Positions 1 through 9,085 of a stretch of DNA of 39,150 nt are shown here, one piece after another; positions within the stretch are counted from its first letter, which is position 1, and each line of letters opens with the position of its first letter. Source of the DNA: Rhizobium sp. Q54 (GTDB lineage: Bacteria; Pseudomonadota; Alphaproteobacteria; UBA2966; CAIVPW01); NCBI GenBank assembly GCA_945889645.1, contig CAMDCA010000018.1, positions 1 to 39,150 on the forward strand, given 5' to 3'. Made by a program: the position numbers and the translations under genes. A model generated the notes under the pieces. That model had not been told where the DNA came from, ran no database searches, and saw only the letters and a program-made list of their open reading frames with translations.

Positions 1-84
1 GGCCAGATCAACATGCGCAAGGTCGATGGCTGGCAGACGCTCACCACCAAGACCGACGACCGGCCGATTGACCTGGCCGCCTGA
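1..84 (+). CDS. 3' end of an unrecognised gene (partial)
   Basis: Frame 1 is open from the window edge to a TGA at 82-84. It encodes 27 residues that start GQINMRKVDGW and end RPIDLAA. I do not recognise the family. Downstream, a GGAG at 104-107 precedes an ATG at 117 (MPIPTQPATAPL, stop by 176), as if a second gene of the same operon began here and was then truncated. That second frame runs into the agmatinase remnant on the other strand. The call rests only on an open frame and the following RBS-like sequence. Confidence 0.3.
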   Translation, partial: GQINMRKVDGWQTLTTKTDDRPIDLAA

Positions 85-150
85 ACCGATACCTTCAACC
101 TACCGGAGACCGCGTCATGCCAATTCCAACACAACCAGCGACGGCACCAC

Positions 151-380
151 TTAGTACGCGACCGGTTTGTCGATGATGTGCTTTTGCGCACCCATCTTGC
201 CGTGCGCCACCAGCGAGCCCAGGACGTCGATGATGACGCGGGTACCGAACAGCGCGGTGATCTCGGACGTGTCGTACGGCGGCGACACCCCAACGACTTC
301 CAGTCCGCACAGCCGTTCGGCCGCTACCTTGGCGACCAGCGCGAGAATCTCGCGGGCAAGAAGCCGCCGGGCTCGGGCCA
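151..380 (-). pseudogene. agmatinase/arginase-family C-terminal remnant
   Basis: About 75 residues match the carboxy-terminal end of ureohydrolases (agmatinase, arginase, formimidoylglutamase). They include the family-typical EPGG, then LLAREILALVAK, then GLEVVGVSPPYDTSEITAL, and end at TAA (151-153). The EPGG codons and the following LLAREIL lie in different frames, so one base appears lost near 365. The metal-binding core and all N-terminal parts are missing, so no active enzyme can be made. The fragment is fused directly to the first codons of a different gene upstream. Recognition of the family is from memory of its conserved C-terminal motif. Confidence 0.7.
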
Positions 381-434
381 CCGGTACATGGTCACGCCGT
401 TGAGCAGCGCGTCGAGACGTTCCAGGAGATTCAT
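381..434 (-). pseudogene. 5' stub of a probable membrane flavin/ferredoxin reductase
   Basis: An ATG at 432-434 lies two bases after the ApbE stop codon and opens MNLLERLDALLNGVTMYR. This looks like the start of NqrF/ferric-reductase-like oxidoreductases that follow FMN_bind and apbE genes in many proteobacteria. In those proteins TMYR is normally followed by a hydrophobic membrane segment. Here the sequence switches to agmatinase-like codons. Only the start of the gene survives. The identity is inferred from this short motif and the operon order. Confidence 0.45.
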
Positions 435-436
435 CG

Positions 437-809
437 TCACGCCGTGTAGCGCACGAAGCCGGTGGTCATCGTGGCGATGCCGTCGTTGTCGATCATGTAG
501 CCCTCGAAGCCATCGAGGGACTCAAGGAACCGGATGCCACGTTCGCCCATTGCGAACGCGGCGGTAGCGAAGCGATCCGCTTCGTAAACATCGGGACCGA
601 TGACCGTGACGCTGGCCACGCCGAGCGCCGGCGCGTGGCCGTGCATGGATCGTAAATATGCGGACCGCGCAGATAGGTTCCCGAGGTCGCAATGCCCGTG
701 TCGCTGAGGCGCACCACCTTGACGATGCGGTCCGGCTGGAATGAATGGCGAATGCCGACGGTCCAGGCGCCGCCGTCGGCCGACTGACCGTGCACCTCGA
801 CGCCGCCGT
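437..809 (-). pseudogene. apbE: FAD:protein FMN transferase (ApbE) C-terminal remnant, frameshifted
   Basis: Two frames together give the last third of ApbE, which attaches FMN to threonine in flavoproteins. The first reads GGVEVHGQSADGG, WTVGIRH, then IATSGTYLRGPHIYDP. After a one-base loss near 640 the second frame continues GHAPALGVASVTVIGP, YEADRFATAAFAMG and ends at TGA (437-439). The catalytic and FAD-binding N-terminal two thirds are absent. The upstream end is joined to the FMN-binding gene, so a deletion fused the two. Confidence 0.75.
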
Positions 810-1088
810 GAGAGAGTCTGAGAACGCGCGACTGGTCGGCGTCGCGCCGGAAACGATGTGCACGGACGCACTCTGAATCTGGATCGCCTCCTACTCGACG
901 ATCTGCACATCGACGAGCTGGCCGTTGGCGATGACTGCCGTGACCTGCAGCGGCCCAAAGTACGCGTCGGCGACGGACCCTTTGAACTGGCCGTCGCGGA
1001 ACGGGCCGGCGGCGACCGCCGGGCGCTGCGAGAGCGCGTAGGCGGAGAGAGTCGAAACTACCGCCAGAGACACTGCAACGCGGCGCAT
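810..1088 (-). pseudogene. exported FMN-binding-domain protein, internally deleted
   Basis: ATG at 1086-1088, with GAGGA seven bases upstream, opens MRRVAVSLAVVSTLSAYALS, a signal peptide. An FMN_bind domain follows: FKGSVADAYFGPLQVTAVIANGQLVDVQIVE. A TAG interrupts it, and the same frame resumes with EAIQIQSASVHIVSGATPTSRAFSDSL. The VSGATxTS motif is the covalent FMN attachment site in this family. About 20 residues that normally separate the two halves (YP..RR.S...LP.L) are missing, so an in-frame deletion probably created the stop at its junction. Such proteins are the substrates of ApbE, whose remnant follows. The gene lies 36 bases beyond the methyltransferase stop. Confidence 0.75.
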
Positions 1089-1124
1089 CACTAGATCCTC
1101 GCAAGTGGCATGCTGCTGAATCTG

Positions 1125-2354
1125 CTACGCCGGCGGCAGGCGAACGAAGATGTAGCCGACCCGCCAGAGGAAGGTGAACACCGAGCGTCCGACCACCTTC
1201 GGATCATGGCCGGCCAGCGCTGTGTCCGCGCCGGCGAGGCAGGCACCGATGGATTTGGTGCCATCGACCTGGCGGTACAGGGCCACGGCTGGCGGGTTCA
1301 GAACGTAGGCCGCGGATTGCTTGCCACGCTGGACGGCGATGCAGTCGGGTGGCGTGCCCTGCGGCGGAGGGATGGCCTCCTGGCTGCGGCGCACCGGAAT
1401 GAAGTCGAGGAAAGCGTCCGTGGTGAAGTCGACCTGATAGGTCGGCGTGGGCCTCGACGGGTGGCAGACGCAGAACGAGTGCTGGCCGATGAGGCCCAAG
1501 TAGAGCTCCATCGCTTTCCAAATCTCTTCTTCGGGCAACGCGGCCATGCGGCCGTAGAGGTCCGAAGCGACGTCGAGGTGGCCCTCGGGGTAGCGCAGGT
1601 TGTTGTCCCACCAACCCATGAACGACAGGCCGGCGTCGCGCGTCAGATCGAGGCACTCCTGCACCGTGTAGGCGCGGTCCTGCGGGTGCAGCATGGTGTC
1701 AACGATGCCGGCATCGAACGACAAGTCCTTACTTGCCGCGGCGGGGTCGCGCCCGGTCTGGGCCTCGGGCACCAACTTCAGTGCGCGCCGGACAAAAGCG
1801 ACGTCTGCCGGCGTCTGGCCGACCCCAAGCATCTGGAACAAGTCCCGCAGCATATGGAAACGCAACCGCGGATAGACACCGTACAACATGATGGCGATGG
1901 TGCCGTTCGGCCGCAGGACCTGACCAAGTGCGCGCAGGCCGGCGGCCGGATCGGGCAGGTGGTGCAGGACGCCCGACGACTCGATGAAGTCGAAGGTCTC
2001 GCCGTACGACGCCACGTCCTCAAGCCGACCCTGGTGCAGGGTCAGATTCGTCAGTCCGTGTTTGTGCTTGAGGACTTGCTCGTGGGCGAGGCTGGCGGCG
2101 CTGAGGTCAATTCCCGTCACCCGCGCGCGCCGATTGTGGAACGCGTATCGCGCAGCGGCATTGGCACCACAGCCGGCGATCAGGATGTCGAGATCGTCGC
2201 GAACAGGCTCGGCCGGCCAGTAGGTGATCCAGTTGCGCTGCGGGTCACCGAGGTCGCGCTGGGTGCGCTCGCCCGGCGCCGCCAAATCCTGGATCGGCAG
2301 TGGGTAGACCCACGTCTCGTACTGGGCCTGAACTGGGTCCTTGCTTGCGGTCAT
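1125..2354 (-). CDS. class I SAM-dependent methyltransferase with C-terminal extension
   Basis: The 409-residue protein has a class I methyltransferase fold in its first half. Motif I is ILIAGCGANAAARYAF (about 58-73), followed by the acidic turn GIDLS. Later come LEDV, FDFIESSGVLHHLPDP and LRPNGTIAIMLYG, typical of small-molecule or lipid methyltransferases of the Methyltransf_11/25 type. The last 180 or so residues are an extra region that I cannot assign. The ATG is 12 bases after the lepA stop, so the two genes are probably co-transcribed. The substrate is unknown. Confidence 0.85.
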   Translation of the reverse strand: MTASKDPVQAQYETWVYPLPIQDLAAPGERTQRDLGDPQRNWITYWPAEPVRDDLDILIAGCGANAAARYAFHNRRARVTGIDLSAASLAHEQVLKHKHGLTNLTLHQGRLEDVASYGETFDFIESSGVLHHLPDPAAGLRALGQVLRPNGTIAIMLYGVYPRLRFHMLRDLFQMLGVGQTPADVAFVRRALKLVPEAQTGRDPAAASKDLSFDAGIVDTMLHPQDRAYTVQECLDLTRDAGLSFMGWWDNNLRYPEGHLDVASDLYGRMAALPEEEIWKAMELYLGLIGQHSFCVCHPSRPTPTYQVDFTTDAFLDFIPVRRSQEAIPPPQGTPPDCIAVQRGKQSAAYVLNPPAVALYRQVDGTKSIGACLAGADTALAGHDPKVVGRSVFTFLWRVGYIFVRLPPA

Positions 2355-2366
2355 GCGCGTGTGGCC

Positions 2367-4169
2367 TCAGCTATCGCCCATCTTGAGGGCGGCGATGAAG
2401 GCTTCTTGCGGGATGTCGACCTTGCCGAACTGCCGCATCTTCTTCTTGCCCTTCTTCTGCTTGTCCAGAAGCTTGCGCTTGCGGCTCACGTCGCCGCCGT
2501 AGCACTTGGCAAGCACGTCCTTGCGCATGGCGCTGATGGTCTCGCGCGCCACAATGCGTCCGCCGATCGCCGCCTGGATGGCGATGATGAACATCTGGCG
2601 CGGGATCAGTTCCTTGAGGCGTTCGCACAGCGCGCGGCCGCGCTGCTCGGCATTCTTGCGGAAGACGATGGTGGACAAGGCATCGACCGGCTCGGAGTTG
2701 ATGAGGATGTTCATCTTCACCAGGTCGTTCTCGCGATAACCGGAGATCTCGTAGTCGAAGCTGGCGTAGCCCGACGAGATCGACTTCAGGCGATCGTAGA
2801 AGTCGAACACCACTTCGTTGAGCGGCAGCTTGTATTCGACGATGGCGCGCGCGCCGGTATGCGACAGGTTCGACTGCTCGCCGCGCCGGTCCTCGCACAG
2901 CTTCAGCACCGATCCGAGGTACTGGTCCGGCACCATGATGGTGGCGCGAATCCACGGCTCCTCCATCATCTTGATGCGCATTTCCTCCGGCATGTCGGCC
3001 GGGTTGTGCAGCTCCTTCACCGTGCCGTCGATCATGTGCAGGTGGTAGACGACCGACGGGGCCGTGGCGATCAGGTCGAGATCGAACTCGCGGCTCAGGC
3101 GCTCCTGGATGATCTCCAGGTGCAGCAGGCCGAGAAAGCCGCAGCGGAAGCCGAAGCCGAGCGCCGCCGAGGTCTCCGCCTCGAAGTGGAACGACGCGTC
3201 GTTGAGGCGCAGCTTGGCCAGACTTTCGCGCAAGCGCGGGAAGTCGGCGGCATCGATCGGAAACAGGCCGCAGAACACGACCGGGATCGAAGCCTTGAAG
3301 CCCGGCAGCGGCGTCGCCACTGGCCGGCGGTCCTCGGTGATGGTGTCGCCGACGTGGGTCTCGGCGACTTCCTTGATGCCGGCGGTGAAGAAGCCGATTT
3401 CGCCCGGACCGAGCTGATCGGTCTGCTTGAGCTTCGGCGTGAACACGCCGACCTGCTCGATGACGTGCGCGGAACTCGCCGCCATCATGCGGATCTTCAG
3501 ACCCTTCTTGACGATGCCGTCTTTGACCCGCACCAGCACGACGACGCCGAGGTAGGGGTCGTACCAGGAGTCGACGAGCAGCGCGGCCAGCGTTGCGTTG
3601 ACGTCACCCTGGGGCGGCGGCAGGCGTGCGACCAGCGCCTCCAGCACCTCGGGAATGTTCTGGCCGGTCTTCGCCGAGATGAGGACGGCCTGGGAAGCGT
3701 CGAGGCCGATGACCTCCTCGATCTGCGCCTTGGCCTTGTCGGGGTCCGAGGCCGGAAGGTCGATCTTGTTCAGGACCGGCACGATCTCGTGCCCGGCCTC
3801 AATGGCGAGGTAGGCGTTGGCCAGCGTCTGCGCCTCGACACCCTGGCTGGCATCGACCAGCAGGATGGAGCCTTCGCACGCGGCCAGCGACCGGCTGACT
3901 TCGTAGGAAAAGTCGACGTGGCCGGGAGTGTCCATCAAGTTGAGGATGTACTCCTTGCCGTCGCGCGCCGTGTAGTTGAGGCGCACCGTCTGCGCCTTGA
4001 TGGTGATGCCGCGCTCGCGCTCGATATCCATCGAGTCGAGTACCTGCGCCTGCATCTCGCGCGCCTCCAAGCCGTGACACGCCTCGATCAGCCGATCCGC
4101 GAGGGTCGACTTGCCGTGGTCGATGTGGGCGATGATGGAGAAGTTGCGGATGTGCGGGATCGCCGCCAT
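2367..4169 (-). CDS. lepA: elongation factor 4 (LepA), back-translocating GTPase
   Basis: The 600-residue protein has the full length and domain order of LepA/EF4, a ribosome-associated GTPase that acts on stalled or mis-translocated ribosomes. The P-loop AHIDHGKST lies at 14-22, DTPGH at 80-84 and NKID at 134-137. The LepA-specific C-terminal domain ends with a basic [28 protein letters not shown] region. The start [22 protein letters not shown] is the family norm. No strong Shine-Dalgarno sequence is visible before the ATG. Confidence 0.98.
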   Translation of the reverse strand: MAAIPHIRNFSIIAHIDHGKSTLADRLIEACHGLEAREMQAQVLDSMDIERERGITIKAQTVRLNYTARDGKEYILNLMDTPGHVDFSYEVSRSLAACEGSILLVDASQGVEAQTLANAYLAIEAGHEIVPVLNKIDLPASDPDKAKAQIEEVIGLDASQAVLISAKTGQNIPEVLEALVARLPPPQGDVNATLAALLVDSWYDPYLGVVVLVRVKDGIVKKGLKIRMMAASSAHVIEQVGVFTPKLKQTDQLGPGEIGFFTAGIKEVAETHVGDTITEDRRPVATPLPGFKASIPVVFCGLFPIDAADFPRLRESLAKLRLNDASFHFEAETSAALGFGFRCGFLGLLHLEIIQERLSREFDLDLIATAPSVVYHLHMIDGTVKELHNPADMPEEMRIKMMEEPWIRATIMVPDQYLGSVLKLCEDRRGEQSNLSHTGARAIVEYKLPLNEVVFDFYDRLKSISSGYASFDYEISGYRENDLVKMNILINSEPVDALSTIVFRKNAEQRGRALCERLKELIPRQMFIIAIQAAIGGRIVARETISAMRKDVLAKCYGGDVSRKRKLLDKQKKGKKKMRQFGKVDIPQEAFIAALKMGDS

Positions 4170-4261
4170 GGCGGGGCTTTTATCAGCTAGGGGTTAGGGT
4201 AACAAGTTGGCCCACAGGACCAACCCCTTTCGTCTCTCCTTTCCCCTCGGAGATTGCCGTC

Positions 4262-4287
4262 CGCGTAAATAACGCGGGATTTACGCG
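4262..4287. repeat. inverted repeat 1 upstream of lepA
   Basis: Perfect 9-base arms CGCGTAAAT (4262-4270) and ATTTACGCG (4279-4287) flank an 8-base spacer. It could be an operator for a dimeric regulator or an RNA hairpin. It shares the GTAAA/TTTAC core with the next repeat. Confidence 0.7.
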
Positions 4288-4327
4288 TGACTACCTTGCA
4301 CCCGGGGCACTCGAGGTCCCGCCGACC

Positions 4328-4352
4328 ACCGTAAACCACCGGAATTTACGGT
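4328..4352. repeat. inverted repeat 2 upstream of lepA
   Basis: Perfect 8-base arms ACCGTAAA (4328-4335) and TTTACGGT (4345-4352) flank a 9-base spacer. The centre is about 65 bases from that of the previous repeat, and both share a GTAAA-N(8-10)-TTTAC core. No T-run follows on either strand, so a simple terminator is unlikely. Confidence 0.7.
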
Positions 4353-4529
4353 GCTTGGTACCCACGCCACTTGGACTCGGTCGCGCGGGCTTCGATGCAG
4401 ATGGTGTCGCGCCGAGGCGAAGGCAAGGTGGTCGGGGGCTGCCGCGAAGAGACTCCCAGCAGTCGGTCCGGTCCTGGTCCCGCCGGGCGACGCGACGCCT
4501 TCACAAGGGGCGCCCCCTTCCTTTCCGGA

Positions 4530-6929
4530 CTAGGTCCGCAGCACCCCGCCAGTCGCCTTGGTGACCGCCGCTACGACATGGGCGGCGACCGCTTCGATCT
4601 CGACATCTGTCAGAGTCTTTTCCGACGGCTGGATGCGGACGGCGATGGCGAGGGACTTCTTGCCGGGGTCGATGCCTTTGCCGGCGAATGCATCGAACAG
4701 TGTCACGGCGGCGATCAGCGGGTCGGCTTTCTCGGCCGCGCGCACCAAAGCCGCGGCGGACACGGTGGCATCCACCAGGAAGGCGAAGTCGCGGCTGACC
4801 GGCAGCAGATCGGGGGCGTTGAGCTTGGGCCGGTTGGTGCCCTTGTCCTTGGGCAGCGGGATGGCGTTGAGGAACACCTCGAACTGCACCAGCGGGCCTT
4901 TCAGGCCGAGTGCTGCCAAAACGCCTGGGTGTGCTTCGCCGAAATAGGCGAGCACGGCCTTGGGGCCCATCTTCACCGTGCCGGAGCGGCCGGGGTGATA
5001 CCAGGCGGGCGCGCCGGGTTCGATAGTGACGGCGCTGGCGGGCAGGCCGCAGGCTTCGAGAACGGCCTGGGCATCAGCCTTGGCATCGAAGGCGTCCACC
5101 GGGCGCGGCGGACCGGACCATTGGCGCTGGCTGGCGTTGCCCTGACGCAAGCCGCCGGCGATGCGCAGTTGGCCGTCGGGCGTCTCATCGACGTAGGCCG
5201 GACCAACTTCGAACAGCGCGACGTTCTCCGCGCCGCGGTCGAGATTGCGGCCCACGGCGGCGGCGAGGTTCGGCAGCACGGTCGGCCGCATGGTGTCGAG
5301 GTCGGCGGAGATCGGGTTCTGCAGAACGAGGCGCGGATTGGTGGCGCCGAACAGCGCGCCGAGCTTGGCGGAGGTGAACGAGAAGGTCACCGATTCGAGC
5401 AGGCCGCGCGCGGCGAGCGTGCGCTTGGCGAGTACGACGCGCTTTTGCGCCGCGTTAAGCGCCGGGCGCGCGACGCCGCGGGCGCGCGGCAGAGACACGG
5501 GCGGCACTTTGTCGAGGCCGGCGATACGCACCACCTCTTCGACCACGTCGGCCTCGCCGTGAATGTCGGGCCGCCACGACGGCGGCATGACCAGGATGTG
5601 GCCCGGCAGATGCTCGGCGGTGAAGCCAAGGTCCTGCAGAATGCGGCTGGCGTCGGCGACGGGAAGGTCCAGGCCGGCAAGCTCGTGCGCGCGGGCCGGC
5701 CGCACCGCAATCTTGCGGCGCCATTCGGGCTTGGAGCCGGCGAAGACAAGCTCGCTCGCCTCGCCGCCGCAGAGTTCCAGCACCAGGCGCGTCGCTTCCT
5801 CGATGCCGGGGACGACGAATTCCGGATCGACGCCGCGCTCGAAGCGGAAGCGCGCGTCGGAGATGATGTCATAGCGGCGGCCGGTGGACGCGGTGCGCAG
5901 GGTGTCGAAGATCGCCGATTCAATGAAGACATGTTTGGTCGTCTCGGTGCAGCCGGACGGCTCGCCGCCAAGCACGCCGCCCATGGCGAGCACGCCGGAG
6001 TCATCCGCGATCACGGTGACCTGGTCGTCGAGCGCGTACTCCTTGCCGTTGAGGCCGGCGAGCTTCTCGCCTTGGCGCGACAGGCGGACGTGCACGTTGC
6101 CGTTCACTTTGTCGGCGTCGAACACGTGCAGCGGACGCGCGAAGGCGAACGACATGTAGTTGGTCATGTCGACCAGCGCCGAGATCGGGCGCAAGCCGAT
6201 GGCGCGCAGGCGCTTCTGCATCCATTCCGGCGACGGGCCGTTCTTCACGTTGCGCACCAGGCGGCCGACGAAGTAGCTGCACGCGCTCGCGGTCTCGGGC
6301 GTGAATTGGAGCGACACGCCGATGGGCGACTTGAACGTGGCGGCCGCAGGTTTGATGGCGAGCGGCTTCAACCTGCCCAGGCCGGCGGCGGCGAGGTCGC
6401 GGGCGATGCCGTAGATGCCGAGGCAGTCGGGGCGGTTCGGCGTGATGGAGACGTCGATGACCGGATCGTCGAGGCCGCGCAGGGCGGCGAACGAGGCGCC
6501 GACTTGGGCGTCGGCCGGCAATTCGATGATGCCTTCGTGCTCGTCGGACAGTCCGAGCTCGCGCTCGGACACCAGCATGCCGTTCGACTCGACGCCGCGG
6601 ATCTTGGCCTTCTTCAGCACGTCGCCGCTGGCCGGAATGGTGGCGCCGATCGGCGCGTAGACGGCCTTCATGCCGGTGCGCGCGTTGGGCGCTCCACACA
6701 CGACCTGCATCGTTCCGGCAGCGGTCTGCACGGTGCACAGGCGCAAGCGATCGGCGTCCGGATGCAGCTTGGCCTCCAACACGTGGGCGACGGTGAACGC
6801 CTGCAGGGTCGCGGCCGGATCGGAGATGCTTTCGACTTCCAGGCCAATCGACGTGAGCTTGTCGGCCACCGCCTGCACGGATGCGTCGGTGTCCAAGTAC
6901 TCCTTGAGCCAGGACAGGGTGAGCTTCAT
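4530..6929 (-). CDS. pheT: phenylalanine-tRNA ligase beta subunit
   Basis: The 799-residue beta subunit of the alpha2-beta2 PheRS charges tRNA-Phe together with PheS. It begins [17 protein letters not shown] and shows the usual order: the EMAP/OB-like tRNA-binding region (about 40-150), the B3/B4 editing region, B5 ([13 protein letters not shown] onward), the catalytic-like core, and the FDX-ACB anticodon-binding domain ([13 protein letters not shown] to the end). The frame is open further upstream, but the ATG at 6927-6929 overlaps the pheS stop as ATGA, matches the family start, and indicates translational coupling. Confidence 0.98.
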   Translation of the reverse strand: MKLTLSWLKEYLDTDASVQAVADKLTSIGLEVESISDPAATLQAFTVAHVLEAKLHPDADRLRLCTVQTAAGTMQVVCGAPNARTGMKAVYAPIGATIPASGDVLKKAKIRGVESNGMLVSERELGLSDEHEGIIELPADAQVGASFAALRGLDDPVIDVSITPNRPDCLGIYGIARDLAAAGLGRLKPLAIKPAAATFKSPIGVSLQFTPETASACSYFVGRLVRNVKNGPSPEWMQKRLRAIGLRPISALVDMTNYMSFAFARPLHVFDADKVNGNVHVRLSRQGEKLAGLNGKEYALDDQVTVIADDSGVLAMGGVLGGEPSGCTETTKHVFIESAIFDTLRTASTGRRYDIISDARFRFERGVDPEFVVPGIEEATRLVLELCGGEASELVFAGSKPEWRRKIAVRPARAHELAGLDLPVADASRILQDLGFTAEHLPGHILVMPPSWRPDIHGEADVVEEVVRIAGLDKVPPVSLPRARGVARPALNAAQKRVVLAKRTLAARGLLESVTFSFTSAKLGALFGATNPRLVLQNPISADLDTMRPTVLPNLAAAVGRNLDRGAENVALFEVGPAYVDETPDGQLRIAGGLRQGNASQRQWSGPPRPVDAFDAKADAQAVLEACGLPASAVTIEPGAPAWYHPGRSGTVKMGPKAVLAYFGEAHPGVLAALGLKGPLVQFEVFLNAIPLPKDKGTNRPKLNAPDLLPVSRDFAFLVDATVSAAALVRAAEKADPLIAAVTLFDAFAGKGIDPGKKSLAIAVRIQPSEKTLTDVEIEAVAAHVVAAVTKATGGVLRT

Positions 6930-8002
6930 CGCACCAGCCCCCCGGACAGCGTCGGCACGTCGAGCGCGGAGAAGCCGTAGTGGCGCAGCCAGCGTACGTC
7001 GGCTTCGAAGAACGCGCGCAGATCGGGGATGCCGTACTTCAGCATGGCGATGCGGTCGATACCCATGCCGAACGCGAAGCCCTGCCATTCGTTGGGGTCG
7101 ATGCCGGCGGCTTCCAGCACCTTGGGGTGCACCATGCCGCAGCCGAGAATCTCCAGCCAGTCGTCGCCCTCGCCGATTTTCAACACCCCGCCCTTGCGCG
7201 AGCAGCCGATGTCCATCTCGGCAGACGGTTCGGTGAACGGGAAGTGCGACGGACGCAGGCGATAGCGCAGGTCGGGGATGCCGAAGATGGCGCGCGTGAA
7301 TTCCTCAAGGCAGCCCTTGAGGTGACCCATGTGGATGTTGCGATCGATCACCAGACCTTCGACCTGGTGGAACATCGGCGTGTGCGTCATGTCCGAGTCG
7401 CAGCGATAGGTGCGGCCGGGCGCGATGATGCGGTGCGGCGGCGGCCCCGACATCATGTGGCGGATTTGCACCGGCGACGTGTGCGTGCGGAGGAGGATCG
7501 TTTCGCCCGTGTCCTTGGGCGGTAGATAGAACGTGTCGTGCATCTGCCGCGCCGGATGGTTGGGCGGGATGTTGAGGGCGGTGAAGTTGTGCCAGTCGTC
7601 CTCGATGTCGGGACCTTCGGCGACCTTGAATCCCATGTCGGCGAAGATGGCGGTGATCTCCTCCGTCACCTGGCTGACCGGGTGGATGCGGCCCTGGGAC
7701 TCGGCGCGCACCGGCAACGTCACGTCAACCCGCTCAAAGGAGAGACGCGCGTCCATCTCGCGCTGGCCGAGCTGCGTCTTGCGCGCGTCGAGCGCGGCGC
7801 TGATGCGGTCCTTGGCGGCGTTGAACGCCTGGCCCTTAGCCTTGCGCTCCTCGGCATCCATGGCCCCGAGGGTCTTCATCAGGCCGGTGATGCTGCCCTT
7901 CTTGCCCAGGGCGGCGACGCGCAGATCCTCGACCGCGGCAGCGCTGTCCGTCGTAGCGACTTCGGCGAGCAGGGAGTTGGTCAGGCGGTCGAGATCATCC
8001 AT
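6926..8002 (-). CDS. pheS: phenylalanine-tRNA ligase alpha subunit
   Basis: The 358-residue catalytic subunit of PheRS is a class II aminoacyl-tRNA synthetase. The N-terminal coiled coil runs from about 1 to 85. The core follows with [26 protein letters not shown], then [16 protein letters not shown] (motif 2 and Phe pocket) and [19 protein letters not shown] (motif 3). The length is normal. A terminator-like hairpin lies 39-74 bases upstream of the ATG, so expression is probably controlled by attenuation. Confidence 0.98.
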   Translation of the reverse strand: MDDLDRLTNSLLAEVATTDSAAAVEDLRVAALGKKGSITGLMKTLGAMDAEERKAKGQAFNAAKDRISAALDARKTQLGQREMDARLSFERVDVTLPVRAESQGRIHPVSQVTEEITAIFADMGFKVAEGPDIEDDWHNFTALNIPPNHPARQMHDTFYLPPKDTGETILLRTHTSPVQIRHMMSGPPPHRIIAPGRTYRCDSDMTHTPMFHQVEGLVIDRNIHMGHLKGCLEEFTRAIFGIPDLRYRLRPSHFPFTEPSAEMDIGCSRKGGVLKIGEGDDWLEILGCGMVHPKVLEAAGIDPNEWQGFAFGMGIDRIAMLKYGIPDLRAFFEADVRWLRHYGFSALDVPTLSGGLVR

Positions 8003-8040
8003 GTGACGTCGTCCAGTAGGCGCGCGCCGTGCGGCGCGGG

Positions 8041-8076
8041 CAAAGAAAAAGGGGCCACGCGGACGGGGCCCCTTTT
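8041..8076 (-). terminator. intrinsic terminator/attenuator between rplT and pheST
   Basis: On the minus strand, perfect 10-base arms AAAAGGGGCC and GGCCCCTTTT enclose a 10-base loop and run into a T-rich tract (TTTTTCTTTG). It lies downstream of rplT and 39 bases before pheS. Its position matches the pheST attenuator of enterobacteria. No obvious Phe-rich leader peptide precedes it. Confidence 0.8.
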
Positions 8077-8107
8077 CAACGCGGAATTCAGGAGTGCGTC
8101 CGAAGCG

Positions 8108-8467
8108 TTAGGACGCTCCGGCGGCAGCAGCCTGCACGACCAGGAGCTTGAAGGCCCCAGGGTCGCGCACGGCGATGTCGGCGAGCACCTTGCGGTCGAG
8201 CTCGACGCCGGCGGCCTTGAGGCCAGAGATAAATCGGCCATAGGTGAGGCCGTGCTCACGGGCGGCGGCGTTGATGCGCTGGATCCACAGGCCGCGGAAA
8301 TCGCGCTTCTTGGCGCGGCGGTCACGGTACGCATACTTGAGTGCGTGGGTGACGCGGCGGAACGCGATCCGGTAGTTGTTCTTGGCGCGGTTGCGCTGGC
8401 CCTTCGCGTGCTCGAAGATCTTGGCGTGGCGGGCTTTGCGCGGTACGGCGCGGGATACGCGAGTCAT
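8108..8467 (-). CDS. rplT: 50S ribosomal protein L20
   Basis: The 119-residue protein is a standard L20, an early-assembling 23S rRNA-binding protein. The start [14 protein letters not shown], the basic N-terminal arm with [13 protein letters not shown], and [33 protein letters not shown] are diagnostic. It is followed by a terminator/attenuator and then pheST. It starts 4 bases after the rpmI stop, so the two are one transcription unit. Confidence 0.98.
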   Translation of the reverse strand: MTRVSRAVPRKARHAKIFEHAKGQRNRAKNNYRIAFRRVTHALKYAYRDRRAKKRDFRGLWIQRINAAAREHGLTYGRFISGLKAAGVELDRKVLADIAVRDPGAFKLLVVQAAAAGAS

Positions 8468-8471
8468 CTAT

Positions 8472-8675
8472 CTAGCTCCGGCCGTACGGCATCCACTGCT
8501 TGGCACGCGTCGCTTCCGGCTTGGAGAGCGCCGCGGTGCCGCGCAGGTTGCGGGTGCGCTTCGGCGAATTGTTGATCAAGCGGTGGCGCTTGCCGACCTG
8601 TGCCGTCAGGACCTTGCCTGAAGCAGTGATCTTGAAGCGCTTCTTGGCGCCGCTCTTGGTCTTCATCTTGGGCAT
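8472..8675 (-). CDS. rpmI: 50S ribosomal protein L35
   Basis: The 67-residue protein is L35. It opens [20 protein letters not shown] and continues [16 protein letters not shown]. The ATG at 8673-8675 is chosen over an in-frame upstream start because it gives the normal MPKMKTK beginning and the usual length. It is the first gene of the rpmI-rplT-pheST unit and has its own promoter candidate about 60 bases upstream. Confidence 0.97.
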   Translation of the reverse strand: MPKMKTKSGAKKRFKITASGKVLTAQVGKRHRLINNSPKRTRNLRGTAALSKPEATRAKQWMPYGRS

Positions 8676-8735
8676 GACAGGAACCTGGCTCCGGGCCCCA
8701 CAGAACAACTTACGGGGGCAGCCGGAAAGCGTGCG

Positions 8736-8764
8736 TTTATAGCGACTGACCTTGGCCCGCGCAA
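8736..8764 (-). promoter_or_regulatory. sigma-70-type promoter for rpmI-rplT
   Basis: On the minus strand, TTGCGC (8764-8759) and TATAAA (8741-8736) are separated by exactly 17 bases. The -10 end lies 60 bases before the rpmI ATG. The match is good but unproven. Confidence 0.55.
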
Positions 8765-8777
8765 GCCAAGAAGGCGG

Positions 8778-8806
8778 CCGGTACTGGCTGGTTAGGACAG
8801 TACCGG
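8778..8806. repeat. hairpin between the small membrane-protein gene and rpmI
   Basis: Perfect 9-base arms CCGGTACTG (8778-8786) and CAGTACCGG (8798-8806) flank an 11-base loop. It sits just upstream of the rpmI promoter and about 55 bases past the end of the preceding minus-strand gene. It may end that transcript, although the following T-run is weak. Confidence 0.5.
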
Positions 8807-8861
8807 GCGGCCCCCGGTGCGGCTTTTCGTGGCTCCCTTGGCTGGCTGAGGCTCACGGCCC

Positions 8862-9077
8862 CTAGCCGCGGCGCCGGCGCCAGCGCTGCACCGCGACTCC
8901 CGCCCACACCAGCTCCACCGCCCCGAACGGCCAGGCGCCCTGCAGAAAGCCGTAGGCGCTGGCCGCCAGACACGCCGTCGCGAACCACAGGATGAAGACG
9001 GCGCCGCGGTCTTCGAGGGCGTAGAACGCCAGCATCGCGGTGACGGCGGCCAGGCCGAAGAAGGTGAGGAAGTCCAC
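8862..9077 (-). CDS. small integral membrane protein
   Basis: This 71-residue, very hydrophobic protein has two or three membrane segments (TFFGLAAVTAMLAFYAL, AVFILWFATACLAASAYGFL, AWPFGAVELVWAGVAVQRW). It ends in a basic RWRRRRG tail. Similar small proteins with a GFLQGAWPFG motif occur in other alphaproteobacteria, as far as I recall, without known function. The start is GTG (9077-9075), with GGGGGTG just upstream inside the flank of a repeat element. It lies between infC and rpmI, but the function is unknown. Confidence 0.7.
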   Translation of the reverse strand: MDFLTFFGLAAVTAMLAFYALEDRGAVFILWFATACLAASAYGFLQGAWPFGAVELVWAGVAVQRWRRRRG

Positions 9078-9085
9078 CTACACCC

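Larger units (their letters stand above)
4170..4529. other. 360-base intergenic region between pheT and lepA
   Basis: No coding frame with family resemblance is seen on either strand. The region holds two matched GTAAA/TTTAC inverted repeats (4262-4287 and 4328-4352) and a smaller GTTGG...CCAAC hairpin (4206-4224). The part from 4360 to 4529, next to the end of pheT, shows nothing I can name. The lepA promoter should lie here, but no convincing -35/-10 pair stands out. Confidence 0.6.

Noticed and set aside
1110-4190. A 1026-codon plus-strand open frame
   Set aside because: It is antisense to lepA and the methyltransferase, has Arg/Gly/Val-rich composition without family motifs, and arises from GC-rich codon bias.
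4353-4529. A possible 4.5S/SRP or other stable RNA between pheT and lepA
   Set aside because: The conserved SRP core (GGUCAGG...GGAAG..AGCAG) is not present, and no other known RNA could be matched.
4371-6980. An 869-codon plus-strand open frame
   Set aside because: It is the antisense shadow of pheT, which is unmistakable on the other strand.
8003-8107. A pheM-like Phe-rich leader peptide upstream of pheS
   Set aside because: The only Phe run (TTT TTC TTT) lies within the terminator T-tract, after the hairpin, so it could not control it.
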